Source: an uncultured bacterium (GTDB lineage Bacteria > Patescibacteriota > Minisyncoccia > Phycocordibacterales > UBA5272). Taken from it: a stretch of DNA of 37,910 nucleotides. The stretch lies in contig CAIQWN010000030.1 in assembly GCA_903875555.1 (NCBI GenBank), positions 1 through 37,910 of the forward strand. Reading direction: 5' to 3'. Below are positions 23,353 to 31,100 of the stretch, piece by piece. Below the pieces are notes generated by a model. It ran no database searches, was not told the DNA's origin, and was given only the letters and a program-made list of their open reading frames with translations. Both the position numbers and the translations under genes were made by a program. Position 1 is the stretch's first letter. Each line of letters starts with the position of its first letter.

Positions 23353-23386
23353 ATGAAAATACTCACAATCTTGTGAGTATTTTCAT
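23353..23386 (+). terminator. Terminator of the repeat protein gene
   Basis: A perfect 16-bp stem ATGAAAATACTCACAA with a TC loop, ending in TTTTG. Confidence 0.75.
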
Positions 23387-23433
23387 TTTGCACCTTTTAT
23401 TATTTTTGTGCGTATATTATAATGATATACATT

Positions 23434-23985
23434 ATGACAAATCAACAAAAATTTTTTCTTTTAATAGTTCTAATTGTGGCTGGTGCTGGGGCTACTATTT
23501 ATGTTAATACAAATAAAAGTAATTTAAGTGTAGATAATAATTCAAAAAATACAGCTTCTAATATTGTAGATAACATAGACAATACATCGCCAACAGTAAA
23601 TAATACACAAAATACACCAAGTCCTGTTCAAAATACGAACCCAACACCAGTACAAGCAATAACAAGTCCAGTTGTGCAACCTGTTGTTAAAACTCCAACA
23701 CAGTATGTAAACAATGTTTCATACTATACACCATCAGGTATGTCAGAAATGATACATGTTACTATAAGTGTTTTAAATGGAGCTGTTTCAGATATAACTT
23801 TTAGTTATGATAGTCCAACAAATAGAGAATCAGGGAGATATTTATCTAGATTTTCTTCATCCCTCGATAAGAATTTAATTATTGGTAAGAAATTAACAAA
23901 CGTATCATTATCTCGTGTTGGTGGAGCATCACTTACAACAGATGCATTTATGCAAGCGATACAGGATACAGCAAGTAAAGTTTAA
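23434..23985 (+). CDS. Membrane-anchored FMN-binding-domain-like protein
   Basis: Start 23434 is preferred: the ATG at 23422 lies inside the TATAAT box (23418-23423). Residues 6-22 form a membrane anchor, then a ~60-residue Asn/Thr/Pro linker, then a C-terminal domain (about 95-183) resembling FMN_bind (PF04205). The RVGGASLTTDAFMQAI segment aligns with the SGAT-type site where ApbE attaches FMN, but reads GGAS, with Ser in place of the usual Thr and without the upstream Asp. ApbE is the next gene, overlapping by one base, which supports this as its substrate. Likely outside the membrane. Confidence 0.72.
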   Translation: MTNQQKFFLLIVLIVAGAGATIYVNTNKSNLSVDNNSKNTASNIVDNIDNTSPTVNNTQNTPSPVQNTNPTPVQAITSPVVQPVVKTPTQYVNNVSYYTPSGMSEMIHVTISVLNGAVSDITFSYDSPTNRESGRYLSRFSSSLDKNLIIGKKLTNVSLSRVGGASLTTDAFMQAIQDTASKV

Positions 23986-24875
23986 TGAATAGTAAGATTT
24001 TAATTTTAGATAATTTTAAAGCACTAGGAACTGGGTGGTGGATAGAAATTTTTCAAAGAGGAGAAGCCAAGTTTGATGTAGAAAAAATAAAAATAAGACT
24101 AGAAGAAGAAATAAAAAATTTTGAAAATAAATATACTCGTTTCAAAAATACATCTTTACTTTCAGAATTAAATACAAAAAAAGAAATCAAATTTGATAAA
24201 GAATTTTTTGAAATACTAACACTCGCTGATAAGTTTAATAAAAACAGTGGTGGTATTTTTAATGTTTTTATTAAAGAAAAATTAGAAGAGAAGGGGTATG
24301 GAAAAGAAGTGGTTGTTGCGGAAATTTCTAAAAAAGATTTTTCAGAAATTTCCGCAACCATACAAAATGATAATAAAATAATTTTAAAAGGAAATTTTGG
24401 TATTGATCTTGGTGGAATTGGCAAAGGATATTTAATAGACAAACTTTCTAATATTTTACAAAATGAATTTAATCTTGAGTATTTTTTGATAAATGGTGGT
24501 GGTGATATTTATGTAACATCAAATTATGGTGAAGATATTCAATTTTTTTTGGAACACCCAATAAATGAAGGGGAATATATTTATAAAATAAAAATAAAAA
24601 ACAAAGCTTTTTGTGTATCATCATCATTTAAAAGAATGTGGAATAAGGAAGGCAAAGAAGTTAATCATTTTATAAGCGAAGGAGAAGTATGGGCAACGTC
24701 CTATGTTGTTGCTGACAGAACAGTTATTGCAGATGTGTTTGCTACTGTTTCCTGTATATTATCTTCTGATGATACAAAATTAAAAAATATTTATAAAAAT
24801 TTTGACGTGGAATATTTAGTAATAAACGAAGTAGGGAAAATTTTTAAAAGTGAAGGTTTTCCAAAATTAGAATAA
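23985..24875 (+). CDS. apbE: FAD:protein FMN transferase (ApbE family)
   Basis: Transfers FMN from FAD onto a Ser/Thr of extracytoplasmic flavoproteins. The 296-residue protein shows the family order: ALGTGWWIEIF (TMGT-like), FENKYTRFKNTSLLSELN (SxY-R-type), NFGIDLGGIGKGYLIDKL (the DLGGIAKG-type loop) and FLINGGGDIYV (NxGGD). The late VADRTVIADVFATV corresponds to the metal site, usually T-x-AD-x-x-S/AT. No lipobox or signal peptide is obvious, although ApbE normally acts outside; it may act before export. It sits between its likely substrate and the ferric-reductase-like gene. Confidence 0.88.
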   Translation: MNSKILILDNFKALGTGWWIEIFQRGEAKFDVEKIKIRLEEEIKNFENKYTRFKNTSLLSELNTKKEIKFDKEFFEILTLADKFNKNSGGIFNVFIKEKLEEKGYGKEVVVAEISKKDFSEISATIQNDNKIILKGNFGIDLGGIGKGYLIDKLSNILQNEFNLEYFLINGGGDIYVTSNYGEDIQFFLEHPINEGEYIYKIKIKNKAFCVSSSFKRMWNKEGKEVNHFISEGEVWATSYVVADRTVIADVFATVSCILSSDDTKLKNIYKNFDVEYLVINEVGKIFKSEGFPKLE

Positions 24876-24877
24876 GT

Positions 24878-24886
24878 TGTTATACT
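24878..24886 (+). promoter_or_regulatory. Extended -10 promoter, leaderless type
   Basis: TGtTATACT ends 6 bases before the ATG at 24893, so the reductase can be transcribed on its own as well as with apbE. Confidence 0.5.
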
Positions 24887-24892
24887 CATTTT

Positions 24893-26080
24893 ATGAGTAA
24901 TTTATTTTTTCTTGCGAGTCTTATTGGTTATATAGGTATACTGCTTCTGTTTATTCAGGTTACTATTGGTAGTCGTCATGTTTTTAAATATTGGACACGT
25001 GACAATGTTTTTATAAATAAAATTCATAAGCAAATTGGTATTTGGGGAACACTTTTTATTTTTGCTCATCCAGTACTTGAGATGATGGTTAATCTTCAGG
25101 GTTGGGCTTGGGTTTTTATACCAAACACCTTAACAGACGAGAATGAAAATATTACCTATGGACGTGTGGCACTTATTTTAGTTATTTTTATTTGGTTAAC
25201 ATCAGCAATCATTAGAGAAAAAGTTAAGTGGCGCCCTTGGAAATATATACATTTATTTTCTTATCCTGTTTTACTTTTAGCTTTCATCCACATTCCAGAA
25301 ATTGGGACATATTTTAAAGAATATATTTTTATACAAGTTATTTGGTTTATGTGTTTCTTTGTTTTTGGTGTTTCATTTGTTTTAAGATTATTAGCACTTT
25401 CTTCTATAAGCAAAGAAGTTTATTTAATTTCTAAAAAAGAATTAGTTGGAGAAAACATTTTATTAATCTCTCTTAAGCCTGCGAATGGAAAAATTATTAC
25501 GGGAAATATCGGACAACATTTTTATTTACAAACAGATAGATTTTTGAGTGAACACCCATTTACTGTAATGGAACAAAACAAAGAAACAGGCGAATTAACT
25601 TTTGGAATAAGAAAATTAGGAAAGACTTTTGAAAGATTAACTTCAAAAAATATTGGTGATAAAGTTTTTGTAGATGGACCATATGGAAATTTTACGAGAG
25701 AAGCCCAAAATAATGAGAGTAAAGTTGTAATCTCTGGTGGTATAGGTGTAACACCTTTCGTTGATCTGGTTCGTAGATATGGTTCATCAATAACTTATAT
25801 AAACTGTAATAGAAATATAAACGAAGTGATTCGTCGTGAAGTTTTGGTGTTTTGTAAAAAATATATTGATGTAGTTGATGTTTACGATGGTGAACCTAAC
25901 ATAAATATAAAAGTTGGTCGTATCTCTGCTGACCTTATAAAGGAAATAGTTGGCACTGATTTATTAAATCAAAAATATTTTTTATGTGGTTCACCAATGT
26001 TTATTTCTATTGTTAAAGGATTACTAGTTTCTCTCAGTGTTCCAAAGAAAAATATTTATTTTGAAGAGTTAGGTTTTTAA
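24893..26080 (+). CDS. Ferric-reductase-like transmembrane flavocytochrome
   Basis: A 395-residue fusion of a six-span heme-b domain (about residues 5-165) and an FAD/NAD(P) reductase domain (about 175-395). Candidate heme histidines lie in helices as IHKQIG, FAHPVLEMM, YIHLFSY and AFIHIPE. The flavin part has IGQHFYLQ, EHPFTVM (HPF-T/S type), VDGPYGNFT and VISGGIGVTPFVDLV, ending FLCGSP. This is the NOX/FRE layout: NADH on the inside to heme to an outside acceptor. Next to an FMN-binding protein and ApbE it probably passes electrons to the covalently flavinylated protein. Confidence 0.87.
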   Translation: MSNLFFLASLIGYIGILLLFIQVTIGSRHVFKYWTRDNVFINKIHKQIGIWGTLFIFAHPVLEMMVNLQGWAWVFIPNTLTDENENITYGRVALILVIFIWLTSAIIREKVKWRPWKYIHLFSYPVLLLAFIHIPEIGTYFKEYIFIQVIWFMCFFVFGVSFVLRLLALSSISKEVYLISKKELVGENILLISLKPANGKIITGNIGQHFYLQTDRFLSEHPFTVMEQNKETGELTFGIRKLGKTFERLTSKNIGDKVFVDGPYGNFTREAQNNESKVVISGGIGVTPFVDLVRRYGSSITYINCNRNINEVIRREVLVFCKKYIDVVDVYDGEPNINIKVGRISADLIKEIVGTDLLNQKYFLCGSPMFISIVKGLLVSLSVPKKNIYFEELGF

Positions 26081-26112
26081 AATAAAAATCACCTTAAGGT
26101 ATTTTTTATTTA
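26080..26112 (+). terminator. Terminator of the flavin electron-transfer operon
   Basis: AAATAAAAATCACC and GGTATTTTTTATTT pair with a TTAA loop, overlapping the stop codon and ending in T-rich sequence. Confidence 0.6.
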
Positions 26113-26162
26113 TTTATACAAATCCCGGTTTTGTTTTATAGAATTACAAAATAGATTGTAAC

Positions 26163-26171
26163 TGTTATAAT
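26163..26171 (+). promoter_or_regulatory. Extended -10 promoter, leaderless type
   Basis: TGtTATAAT ends 8 bases before the ATG at 26180. Confidence 0.6.
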
Positions 26172-26179
26172 GTTTAAAT

Positions 26180-26521
26180 ATGAAAATACAAAATTTATTA
26201 TTTATTTGCACAAGTAATTTAACTAGAAGTCCGACCTGTGAAGATATATTTAAAAACTCTTTAGAATACAAAACAAAAAGTGCGGGAACCGCAGAACATG
26301 CTGTGGTTAAGGTGTCTCAAGATTTAATTGATTGGGCAGATATTATTTTTGTTATGTGTGAAAGAACAGATAAACATTTGACCTATATTAAGAATAATTT
26401 TAATGTTAAGGATAAAAAAATTATAGATCTAGATTTAGAAGATTTCATTTATGATAAAAGAGATGATCCAGTTTTAATTGAAGATTTAACAAAAAGGCTT
26501 AAACCTTATTTAAATATTTAA
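26180..26521 (+). CDS. Low-molecular-weight protein-tyrosine-phosphatase-like protein
   Basis: A 113-residue protein with the LMW phosphatase loop CTSNLTRSPT (residues 10-19; consensus CxxNxxRSP). The late DLEDFIYDKRDDP segment carries the catalytic-acid region (usually DP). KSAGT and DWADIIFVMCERT also match. It is shorter than the usual ~150 residues; closely related short forms are annotated as protein-tyrosine phosphatases. The next gene begins 3 bases after its stop, an operon with a HIT hydrolase. Confidence 0.8.
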   Translation: MKIQNLLFICTSNLTRSPTCEDIFKNSLEYKTKSAGTAEHAVVKVSQDLIDWADIIFVMCERTDKHLTYIKNNFNVKDKKIIDLDLEDFIYDKRDDPVLIEDLTKRLKPYLNI

Positions 26522-26523
26522 TT

Positions 26524-26964
26524 ATGAAATACGAAGACTTTCTTAAAACCTTAATAGTTTGTCCATTTTGTAACGGGGCTAATAGAATAATTTTAGAATC
26601 AGATAAAAGTTTTCTTACTTATGCACTCGCTCCTTATCATAAACATCATCTACTAGTGATCCCAAAGAGACATGTAGAATCAATAACTCTTCTTAGTCAA
26701 TCAGAACTCGATGACATTGATCTTTTGCAAGAAAAAGCTCTTGGAATTTTAAAAAAATTAGGATATGTAAACATGTCTCTTTTGGTGCGAGAGGGTAATG
26801 TTGAAACACACACAATAGAAGATAATAAAAGCATTGAGCACGTACATTTTCATGCTATCCCAAATATTCATATTGGTGATTTAGATCATTATGGTGAAGT
26901 AAGAAGGATTATGACAAATATTGAAATTGATAATGTGATGAATGAAATAAAACAAGTAGTATAG
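26524..26964 (+). CDS. HIT family nucleotide hydrolase/transferase
   Basis: The 146-residue protein has the histidine triad HVHFHAIP (about residues 110-117), the active-site motif of HIT enzymes acting on nucleotide phosphoramidates or dinucleotides. LAPYHKHHLLVIPKRHV (about 41-57) is the nucleotide-binding strand. Two cysteines CPFC near residue 13 recall the zinc-type N terminus of Fhit/galT relatives. The substrate is unknown. Confidence 0.88.
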   Translation: MKYEDFLKTLIVCPFCNGANRIILESDKSFLTYALAPYHKHHLLVIPKRHVESITLLSQSELDDIDLLQEKALGILKKLGYVNMSLLVREGNVETHTIEDNKSIEHVHFHAIPNIHIGDLDHYGEVRRIMTNIEIDNVMNEIKQVV

Positions 26965-27023
26965 ATTTATATTTTACTAATTTCAGTTCTGATCCTCTCT
27001 ACGATTACACTACAATTTTCTAT

Positions 27024-27062
27024 AACAAAAAAACACAAGCTTTTTGCTTGTGATTTTTGTTT
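27024..27062. terminator. Bidirectional terminator, HIT gene / tRNA-His
   Basis: AAAAACACAAGC pairs with GCTTGTGATTTTT around a T-rich loop. It lies between the + strand HIT gene and the - strand tRNA-His. Confidence 0.6.
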
Positions 27063-27071
27063 GAAAATTGT

Positions 27072-27142
27072 GTGCCTATCGGGATTTGAACCCGAACTGA
27101 GGGCTCCACAAGCCCGCGTGCTAACCGTTACACTATAGGCAC
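27072..27142 (-). tRNA. tRNA-His (anticodon GTG)
   Basis: On the minus strand an 8-bp acceptor GTGCCTAT/ATAGGCAC shows the extra G-1:C73 pair specific to histidine tRNA. Anticodon arm GGGC-TTGTGGA-GCCC gives GTG; T arm CGGG-TTCAAAT-CCCG. Confidence 0.95.
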
Positions 27143-27251
27143 CATATACTTATAAATTAAAGTCTTATGATTTATAGTGAGAAAACTATAACATAAAAGA
27201 TGTTTTTAATAAAGAGTTGGCATATTAGTTACTTTTAATAAAATTTTTATG

Positions 27252-27260
27252 TGTTAAACT
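27252..27260 (+). promoter_or_regulatory. Extended -10 promoter, leaderless type
   Basis: TGtTAAACT ends 7 bases before the ATG at 27268. The same box precedes the inferred avd start on the minus strand at 32692-32700. Confidence 0.5.
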
Positions 27261-27267
27261 TTATCCA

Positions 27268-28128
27268 ATGTCTGAAAATGAACACACAGGGAATATATTA
27301 CACTCGATAACACTTGTTATTGTTTTTTTTACATTATTCATATTTTTATTTTACAAAACAAAAGCAGCGGATGATTTTATAAATTTTATAGATTCGGATG
27401 ATGCTGTTAAAGAAGAGCAAATACATCAAAGTGCGCCAGAGCTTCCACATATAAATGGGGCACCAAGTGTACCAATATTTGTTTACCACAGTGTGAGACC
27501 CTATGTTATAGGTGAATCAAAAATGCAAGACGCTTATGATATAACTCCACAACTATTTGAACAAGAACTTAAATATTTACAAGATAATGGGTACAAAACC
27601 ATTACTCCAGATGAATTAAATGATTATTTTACAAACAATGGCGCCACATCTGTTGATAAATCTGTAATAATAACTTTTGATGATGGTTGGGAAAATCAAT
27701 ATAATTACGCTTATCCTCTGCTTAAGAAATATAATATGAAAGCAACTTTTTATATTTACACTATGCCGATTGGACACAATCATTTTCTTACATGGGATCA
27801 AGTTTTAGAAATGAAAAATAATGGAATGAATATTGGAAGTCATACTGTAAACCATCCATATTTAAAAAAGACAAATGATATTGATTTAAAAAATGAAATG
27901 ACTGAAAGTAAGAAAATTATTGAGAGTCATATTGGTGAATCAGTAAATAATTTTGCTTCACCCTATGGTTATAGTGATGATAGAATAGTATCTTTTATAA
28001 AAGAAGCAGGGTATAAAACTGGAAGAACTTTATTTAAAGGTGTTCACCAAGACGATATGTTTATTTTGAAAGCATATTTAGCAAACGATAATTTTAATGA
28101 TTTTAAATTTATTCTTAGTGTTAAATAA
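27268..28128 (+). CDS. Membrane-anchored polysaccharide deacetylase
   Basis: A 286-residue protein with an N-terminal membrane helix (about residues 10-29) and an external NodB-homology domain. IFVYHSV is the strand before motif 1; VIITFDDGWENQ holds the catalytic and metal aspartates; SHTVNHPYL is the H-x3-H metal motif; ASPYGYSDD is motif 3. It should remove acetyl groups from a wall or capsular glycan (peptidoglycan or N-acetylglucosamine polymer). It stands as its own transcription unit with a leaderless-type promoter. Confidence 0.9.
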   Translation: MSENEHTGNILHSITLVIVFFTLFIFLFYKTKAADDFINFIDSDDAVKEEQIHQSAPELPHINGAPSVPIFVYHSVRPYVIGESKMQDAYDITPQLFEQELKYLQDNGYKTITPDELNDYFTNNGATSVDKSVIITFDDGWENQYNYAYPLLKKYNMKATFYIYTMPIGHNHFLTWDQVLEMKNNGMNIGSHTVNHPYLKKTNDIDLKNEMTESKKIIESHIGESVNNFASPYGYSDDRIVSFIKEAGYKTGRTLFKGVHQDDMFILKAYLANDNFNDFKFILSVK

Positions 28129-28164
28129 ATTCAAAGAGTTTGTTTAATACATACCCAATTGTTA

Positions 28165-28479
28165 TTAGGCAGCTAATTGAATTTCTTCGTCTTCTTCTCC
28201 TATTAATTTTTCCCCAGTTTCTCCAGAATTTTTATTATTGATAAGATATCTTTCATCTTCTAATTTTTCTAGTTCTTTTGTAAGTGATTTTATTTTTGTT
28301 TTTTCGTTATTTGCTTCATCACCAATATATTCACCTTTTTTAATAAGAAGGCTTATTGCTTCATTAGATTCTTTTATTTTTTCTTTTATAACTAAAATTT
28401 CCTTTTCAACCTCGCTTAAATTTTTTGGAAGAGTTGTTACACCACTAGTTAAGTTTAATCCTGGTTCTCTTGGTATCAT
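28165..28479 (-). CDS. Hypothetical coiled-coil protein (104 aa)
   Basis: Soluble and highly charged. Residues 18-80 have regular Lys/Glu heptad-like spacing (LSEVEKEILVIKEKIKESNE, IKSLTKELEKLEDER), so a coiled coil is likely. The tail is acidic (GEEDEEIQLAA). No family is recognised. Confidence 0.5.
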   Translation of the reverse strand: MIPREPGLNLTSGVTTLPKNLSEVEKEILVIKEKIKESNEAISLLIKKGEYIGDEANNEKTKIKSLTKELEKLEDERYLINNKNSGETGEKLIGEEDEEIQLAA

Positions 28480-28534
28480 ATTTATTAAGTATATATAGAA
28501 TCAACGATTAAGTAAACCTTTTTAGATAATAAAA

Positions 28535-28555
28535 AGGGCAGTCATAAACTGCCCC
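28535..28555 (-). terminator. Terminator of the 69-aa gene
   Basis: On the minus strand GGGGCAGT pairs with ACTGCCC, followed by TTTTTATT. Confidence 0.75.
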
Positions 28556-28578
28556 AGTTTTTCGAAAGATCGAAACGT

Positions 28579-28788
28579 CTATTTGCTCATTTCGGATCTG
28601 TAGTGATGAAGCAGTCTACAAAGTTGTTTGGCTCTGGCAGATATTGTCTGCAACTGTTTTTTTTGTTCCTCATTAATCAATGTTTGTGGAAAATCATCTA
28701 CTACCAAATTAAGCAGTGTGAGTTGGTTTTGAGAAGATTGAAGATTATTATATAAAACCTCCTCTGTTGTTTCTTTGATTTCGGGCAT
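28579..28788 (-). CDS. Hypothetical small helical protein (69 aa)
   Basis: I place the start at ATG 28788 because GGAGGC lies 5-10 bases upstream; an ATG 12 bases earlier would lack a ribosome site. The protein MPEIKETTEE... is helical with basic C-terminal RAKQLCRLLHHYRSEMSK. A proper Shine-Dalgarno sequence is rare in this window, which hints at different origin or regulation. No family is recognised. Confidence 0.55.
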   Translation of the reverse strand: MPEIKETTEEVLYNNLQSSQNQLTLLNLVVDDFPQTLINEEQKKQLQTISARAKQLCRLLHHYRSEMSK

Positions 28789-28902
28789 GACAGCCTCCAT
28801 AAATTGTTAGATACTTTCTACACTACTCTTTACTTTAGAAACTGTCAAGAGTTTTATATTTTTTAAGTTACTCCTGTTTTTATCTTTTGTGTAGTAAGAT
28901 TT

Positions 28903-28924
28903 AGTAGTGTGAGACGTCACTACT
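28903..28924 (+). promoter_or_regulatory. Inverted repeat just before the ECF sigma gene
   Basis: AGTAGTG and CACTACT flank eight bases immediately before the ATG at 28926. It could be an operator or a translation-blocking hairpin. Confidence 0.35.
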
Positions 28925-28925
28925 T

Positions 28926-29441
28926 ATGGAGCAAATAGCACCCATTACAAAAGAAGAGTTTTTGAAGGCGTACGACGAGTATGCGGACATGCTTTTTCGT
29001 TTTGCTTTTGTGAAAACAAGCGATAGGGAGATCTCAAAAGATATGGTACAGGATACTTTTGTAAAAACTTTTGAATATTTACAAAAAGGTGAAGAAGTAA
29101 ATAATCTAAAATCATTTTTATATCAAGTACTTAGAAACATAGTGATTGATTATTATAGAAAGAAAAAAAGTTTTTCATTAGACGAACAAATGGAAAATGG
29201 TTTTGATATTTTTGAAACAAACAAAGAATCAAAAATATTTGAGAATGCCGAAGAGAAAGAGGCGATCAGAATGCTTAATTCACTAGAAGATGTATATAAA
29301 GAAACTCTTGTCTTAAGATTCGTTCAAGATATGTCTGTTAATGAGATTGGAGAACTTCTTGGTGTTTCTCCAAATGTGGTATCTGTTAGAATTAGTCGTG
29401 GATTAGAAAAGTTAAAGTGGTTAATGGGAACAAAGAAATAA
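28926..29441 (+). CDS. RNA polymerase sigma factor, ECF type
   Basis: A 171-residue sigma-70-family regulator. Region 2 (about residues 10-85) shows YDEYADMLFRFAFV, MVQDTFVKTFEYL (2.2-like) and LYQVLRNIVIDYYRKKK (2.3-2.4); region 4 (about 115-168) shows LEDVYKETLVLRFVQDMSVNEIGELLGVSPNVVSVRISRGLEKL, a helix-turn-helix that reads the -35 element. The following gene encodes a membrane protein 3 bases downstream, the usual place for the anti-sigma factor. Confidence 0.92.
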   Translation: MEQIAPITKEEFLKAYDEYADMLFRFAFVKTSDREISKDMVQDTFVKTFEYLQKGEEVNNLKSFLYQVLRNIVIDYYRKKKSFSLDEQMENGFDIFETNKESKIFENAEEKEAIRMLNSLEDVYKETLVLRFVQDMSVNEIGELLGVSPNVVSVRISRGLEKLKWLMGTKK

Positions 29442-29443
29442 AT

Positions 29444-30397
29444 ATGAAAGAAGAAAAGATATTCAATTTAATAAAAGAAAAAATAACAAAAATGGAACTC
29501 TCAAGTGAAGAGAAGTCTTTAATGCGTTCAAATATTTCTGAAAAATTGATTGAAAATATTCCTGTAAGATTTGTGGAGGATGTTCCGTCTCCATATGTAG
29601 CGGACACTATGTCGACCCGCTCGATTATAAAATTTAATACAAAAAATAATATGTTAATAGGAGCAATAATAGCAGCAATATTAAGTGGATCAGTGTCATT
29701 CGCAGCACAAAGTTCATTACCAGGAGATACTCTTTATCCAGTAAAGATACACGTTAATGAAAGTGTTGGGGATTTAGTAGCAGTATCATCAGTGTCTCAA
29801 GCAAAATGGGATACAGCAAAAATCGAAAGACGTTTAAATGAAGCAAAAACATTAGAAAAAGAAGGTAAATTAGATGCGGTAAAGAAAGAAATTCTAAAGA
29901 GCGAGGTTGCGCTTCATATACAATCTCTTAAAACAGAATTAAGTAATATTGAAAAGTCTGGAAATAAAGAAGATATTACAAGTATAAAAAATAATCTTGG
30001 GTCACTTATAAGTGAAGAAAGACTTTCATTACCAGCAGGGGAAAGAGGGGTTGGACAAATGATTAATAATTCAACATCAACAGTTAATGCATCAGGAACT
30101 GTTATTGTAAGTAATATTACAGCATCAAGCACAAAAGGAAGAGGTGATGATGGTGACAACGAAGGTGAATTTGATGATTTTGTTAAGTCATTAAAAGACA
30201 CAGTTGGTAATGTAAACGATGAATCAGAAAATAATAATCATCAAGAAAGAAATAACGAGGCCACATCGACAGGAAATATATATAATAAAGAAATTAATGG
30301 TGAAAACAGTAGTGATGTGAAAAATAAATTTGAATCAGCAAAAGATCAAAATGAAAGAAGTGGTAAAAAAGTAGAAGGTGGAGACAGTAATGATTAA
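29444..30397 (+). CDS. Membrane protein with DUF5667-like domain, probable sigma partner
   Basis: A 317-residue protein starting at ATG 29444, 3 bases after the sigma gene. The N-terminal ~70 residues are cytoplasmic and could bind the sigma factor; one membrane helix follows (NNMLIGAIIAAILSGSVSFA, about 73-92). The external segment AQSSLPGDTLYPVKIHVNE is the hallmark of DUF5667 proteins, which occur beside ECF sigma genes. The rest is helical and then disordered and acidic (about 215-317). I infer an anti-sigma or signal-sensing role; no classic zinc anti-sigma motif is seen. Confidence 0.75.
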   Translation: MKEEKIFNLIKEKITKMELSSEEKSLMRSNISEKLIENIPVRFVEDVPSPYVADTMSTRSIIKFNTKNNMLIGAIIAAILSGSVSFAAQSSLPGDTLYPVKIHVNESVGDLVAVSSVSQAKWDTAKIERRLNEAKTLEKEGKLDAVKKEILKSEVALHIQSLKTELSNIEKSGNKEDITSIKNNLGSLISEERLSLPAGERGVGQMINNSTSTVNASGTVIVSNITASSTKGRGDDGDNEGEFDDFVKSLKDTVGNVNDESENNNHQERNNEATSTGNIYNKEINGENSSDVKNKFESAKDQNERSGKKVEGGDSND

Positions 30398-30406
30398 AGA
30401 AAAATT

Positions 30407-30440
30407 AAAACCAGTACATGTATTATAATGTACTGGTTTT
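30407..30440 (+). terminator. Terminator of the sigma operon
   Basis: A perfect 13-bp stem AAAACCAGTACAT/ATGTACTGGTTTT around eight bases. Confidence 0.75.
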
Positions 30441-30442
30441 AA

Positions 30443-30451
30443 TGTTATAAT
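30443..30451 (+). promoter_or_regulatory. Extended -10 promoter, leaderless type
   Basis: TGtTATAAT ends 8 bases before the ATG at 30460. Confidence 0.6.
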
Positions 30452-30459
30452 CTAAAGAT

Positions 30460-30876
30460 ATGAAAAATTTAATAACAAAAGAGTTTGCTAAGATCATTAT
30501 TTTATCAGCAATTTATTCAACTATCATTAATGTAATTTTACTTGCTTTAGTAAAAGGTCCATCTGGTGCACCAGTTGATTTTGGTCCTTTTGTGTATTCA
30601 GCAGTTGTTGGAGCAACAGTTTTGGGGGTTGTTCTTGCTGGGGCAACTTATGTTCTGATAGGTAAGTTTAATAAGAATTTATTATCAAACTGGACTGTTA
30701 TTTCACTTATTGTTTTAATATTATCGTTTATTCCAGATGTTCTTCTGCCATATTCGTCAGCAGCAGAAGATCAAGGTTCTACACCCTTTATAATTCTTAT
30801 GTTAATGATTATGCATGTTGTTCCAGCGTGGATTGTAATTGTGAAGTTTAATAAATATACAAAAACACAAGGATAA
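30460..30876 (+). CDS. Four-span membrane protein (DUF6069-like)
   Basis: A 138-residue protein with four hydrophobic helices (about 10-30, 44-66, 80-98, 108-128). The layout and PFVYSAVVGATVLGVVLAG segment recall DUF6069-family proteins of unknown role. It forms a single-gene unit with its own promoter. Confidence 0.6.
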   Translation: MKNLITKEFAKIIILSAIYSTIINVILLALVKGPSGAPVDFGPFVYSAVVGATVLGVVLAGATYVLIGKFNKNLLSNWTVISLIVLILSFIPDVLLPYSSAAEDQGSTPFIILMLMIMHVVPAWIVIVKFNKYTKTQG

Positions 30877-30879
30877 GGG

Positions 30880-30975
30880 ATGATGGACGAATCAACAGAT
30901 TCGCGTCTCGGATATTAAGGATGAAGAAAATACTAATAAGTCGCTCCGTAAGGCGCGACTTATTAGTATTAAAAA
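30880..30975. repeat. Word-array plus perfect hairpin element (copy 4)
   Basis: A perfect 16-bp stem at 30929-30970 (AATACTAATAAGTCGC) with a ten-base loop, preceded by words GGATAAGGGATGATGG and GGATATTAAGGATGAAG similar to those around 6165-6240. It ends the membrane-protein unit and insulates the retroelement. Confidence 0.6.
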
Positions 30976-31000
30976 CCCTACAAAATAAGCGTGATTTTGC

Positions 31001-31029
31001 TTGACTTTTTGTTATATGTATGCTATTAT
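31001..31029 (+). promoter_or_regulatory. Sigma70-type promoter of the DGR variable-protein gene
   Basis: TTGACT (31001-31006), a 17-base spacer ending TGC, and TATTAT (31024-31029). It predicts a leader of about 65 bases before the variable-protein gene. Unlike most genes here, this one has both a long leader and a Shine-Dalgarno sequence. Confidence 0.65.
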
Positions 31030-31100
31030 ATTGAAGTCAAATTCTTGACACCTGCTTAGGCAGTTTTAAACAAGTTGTACCTTGATAAAGGAGAATGATG

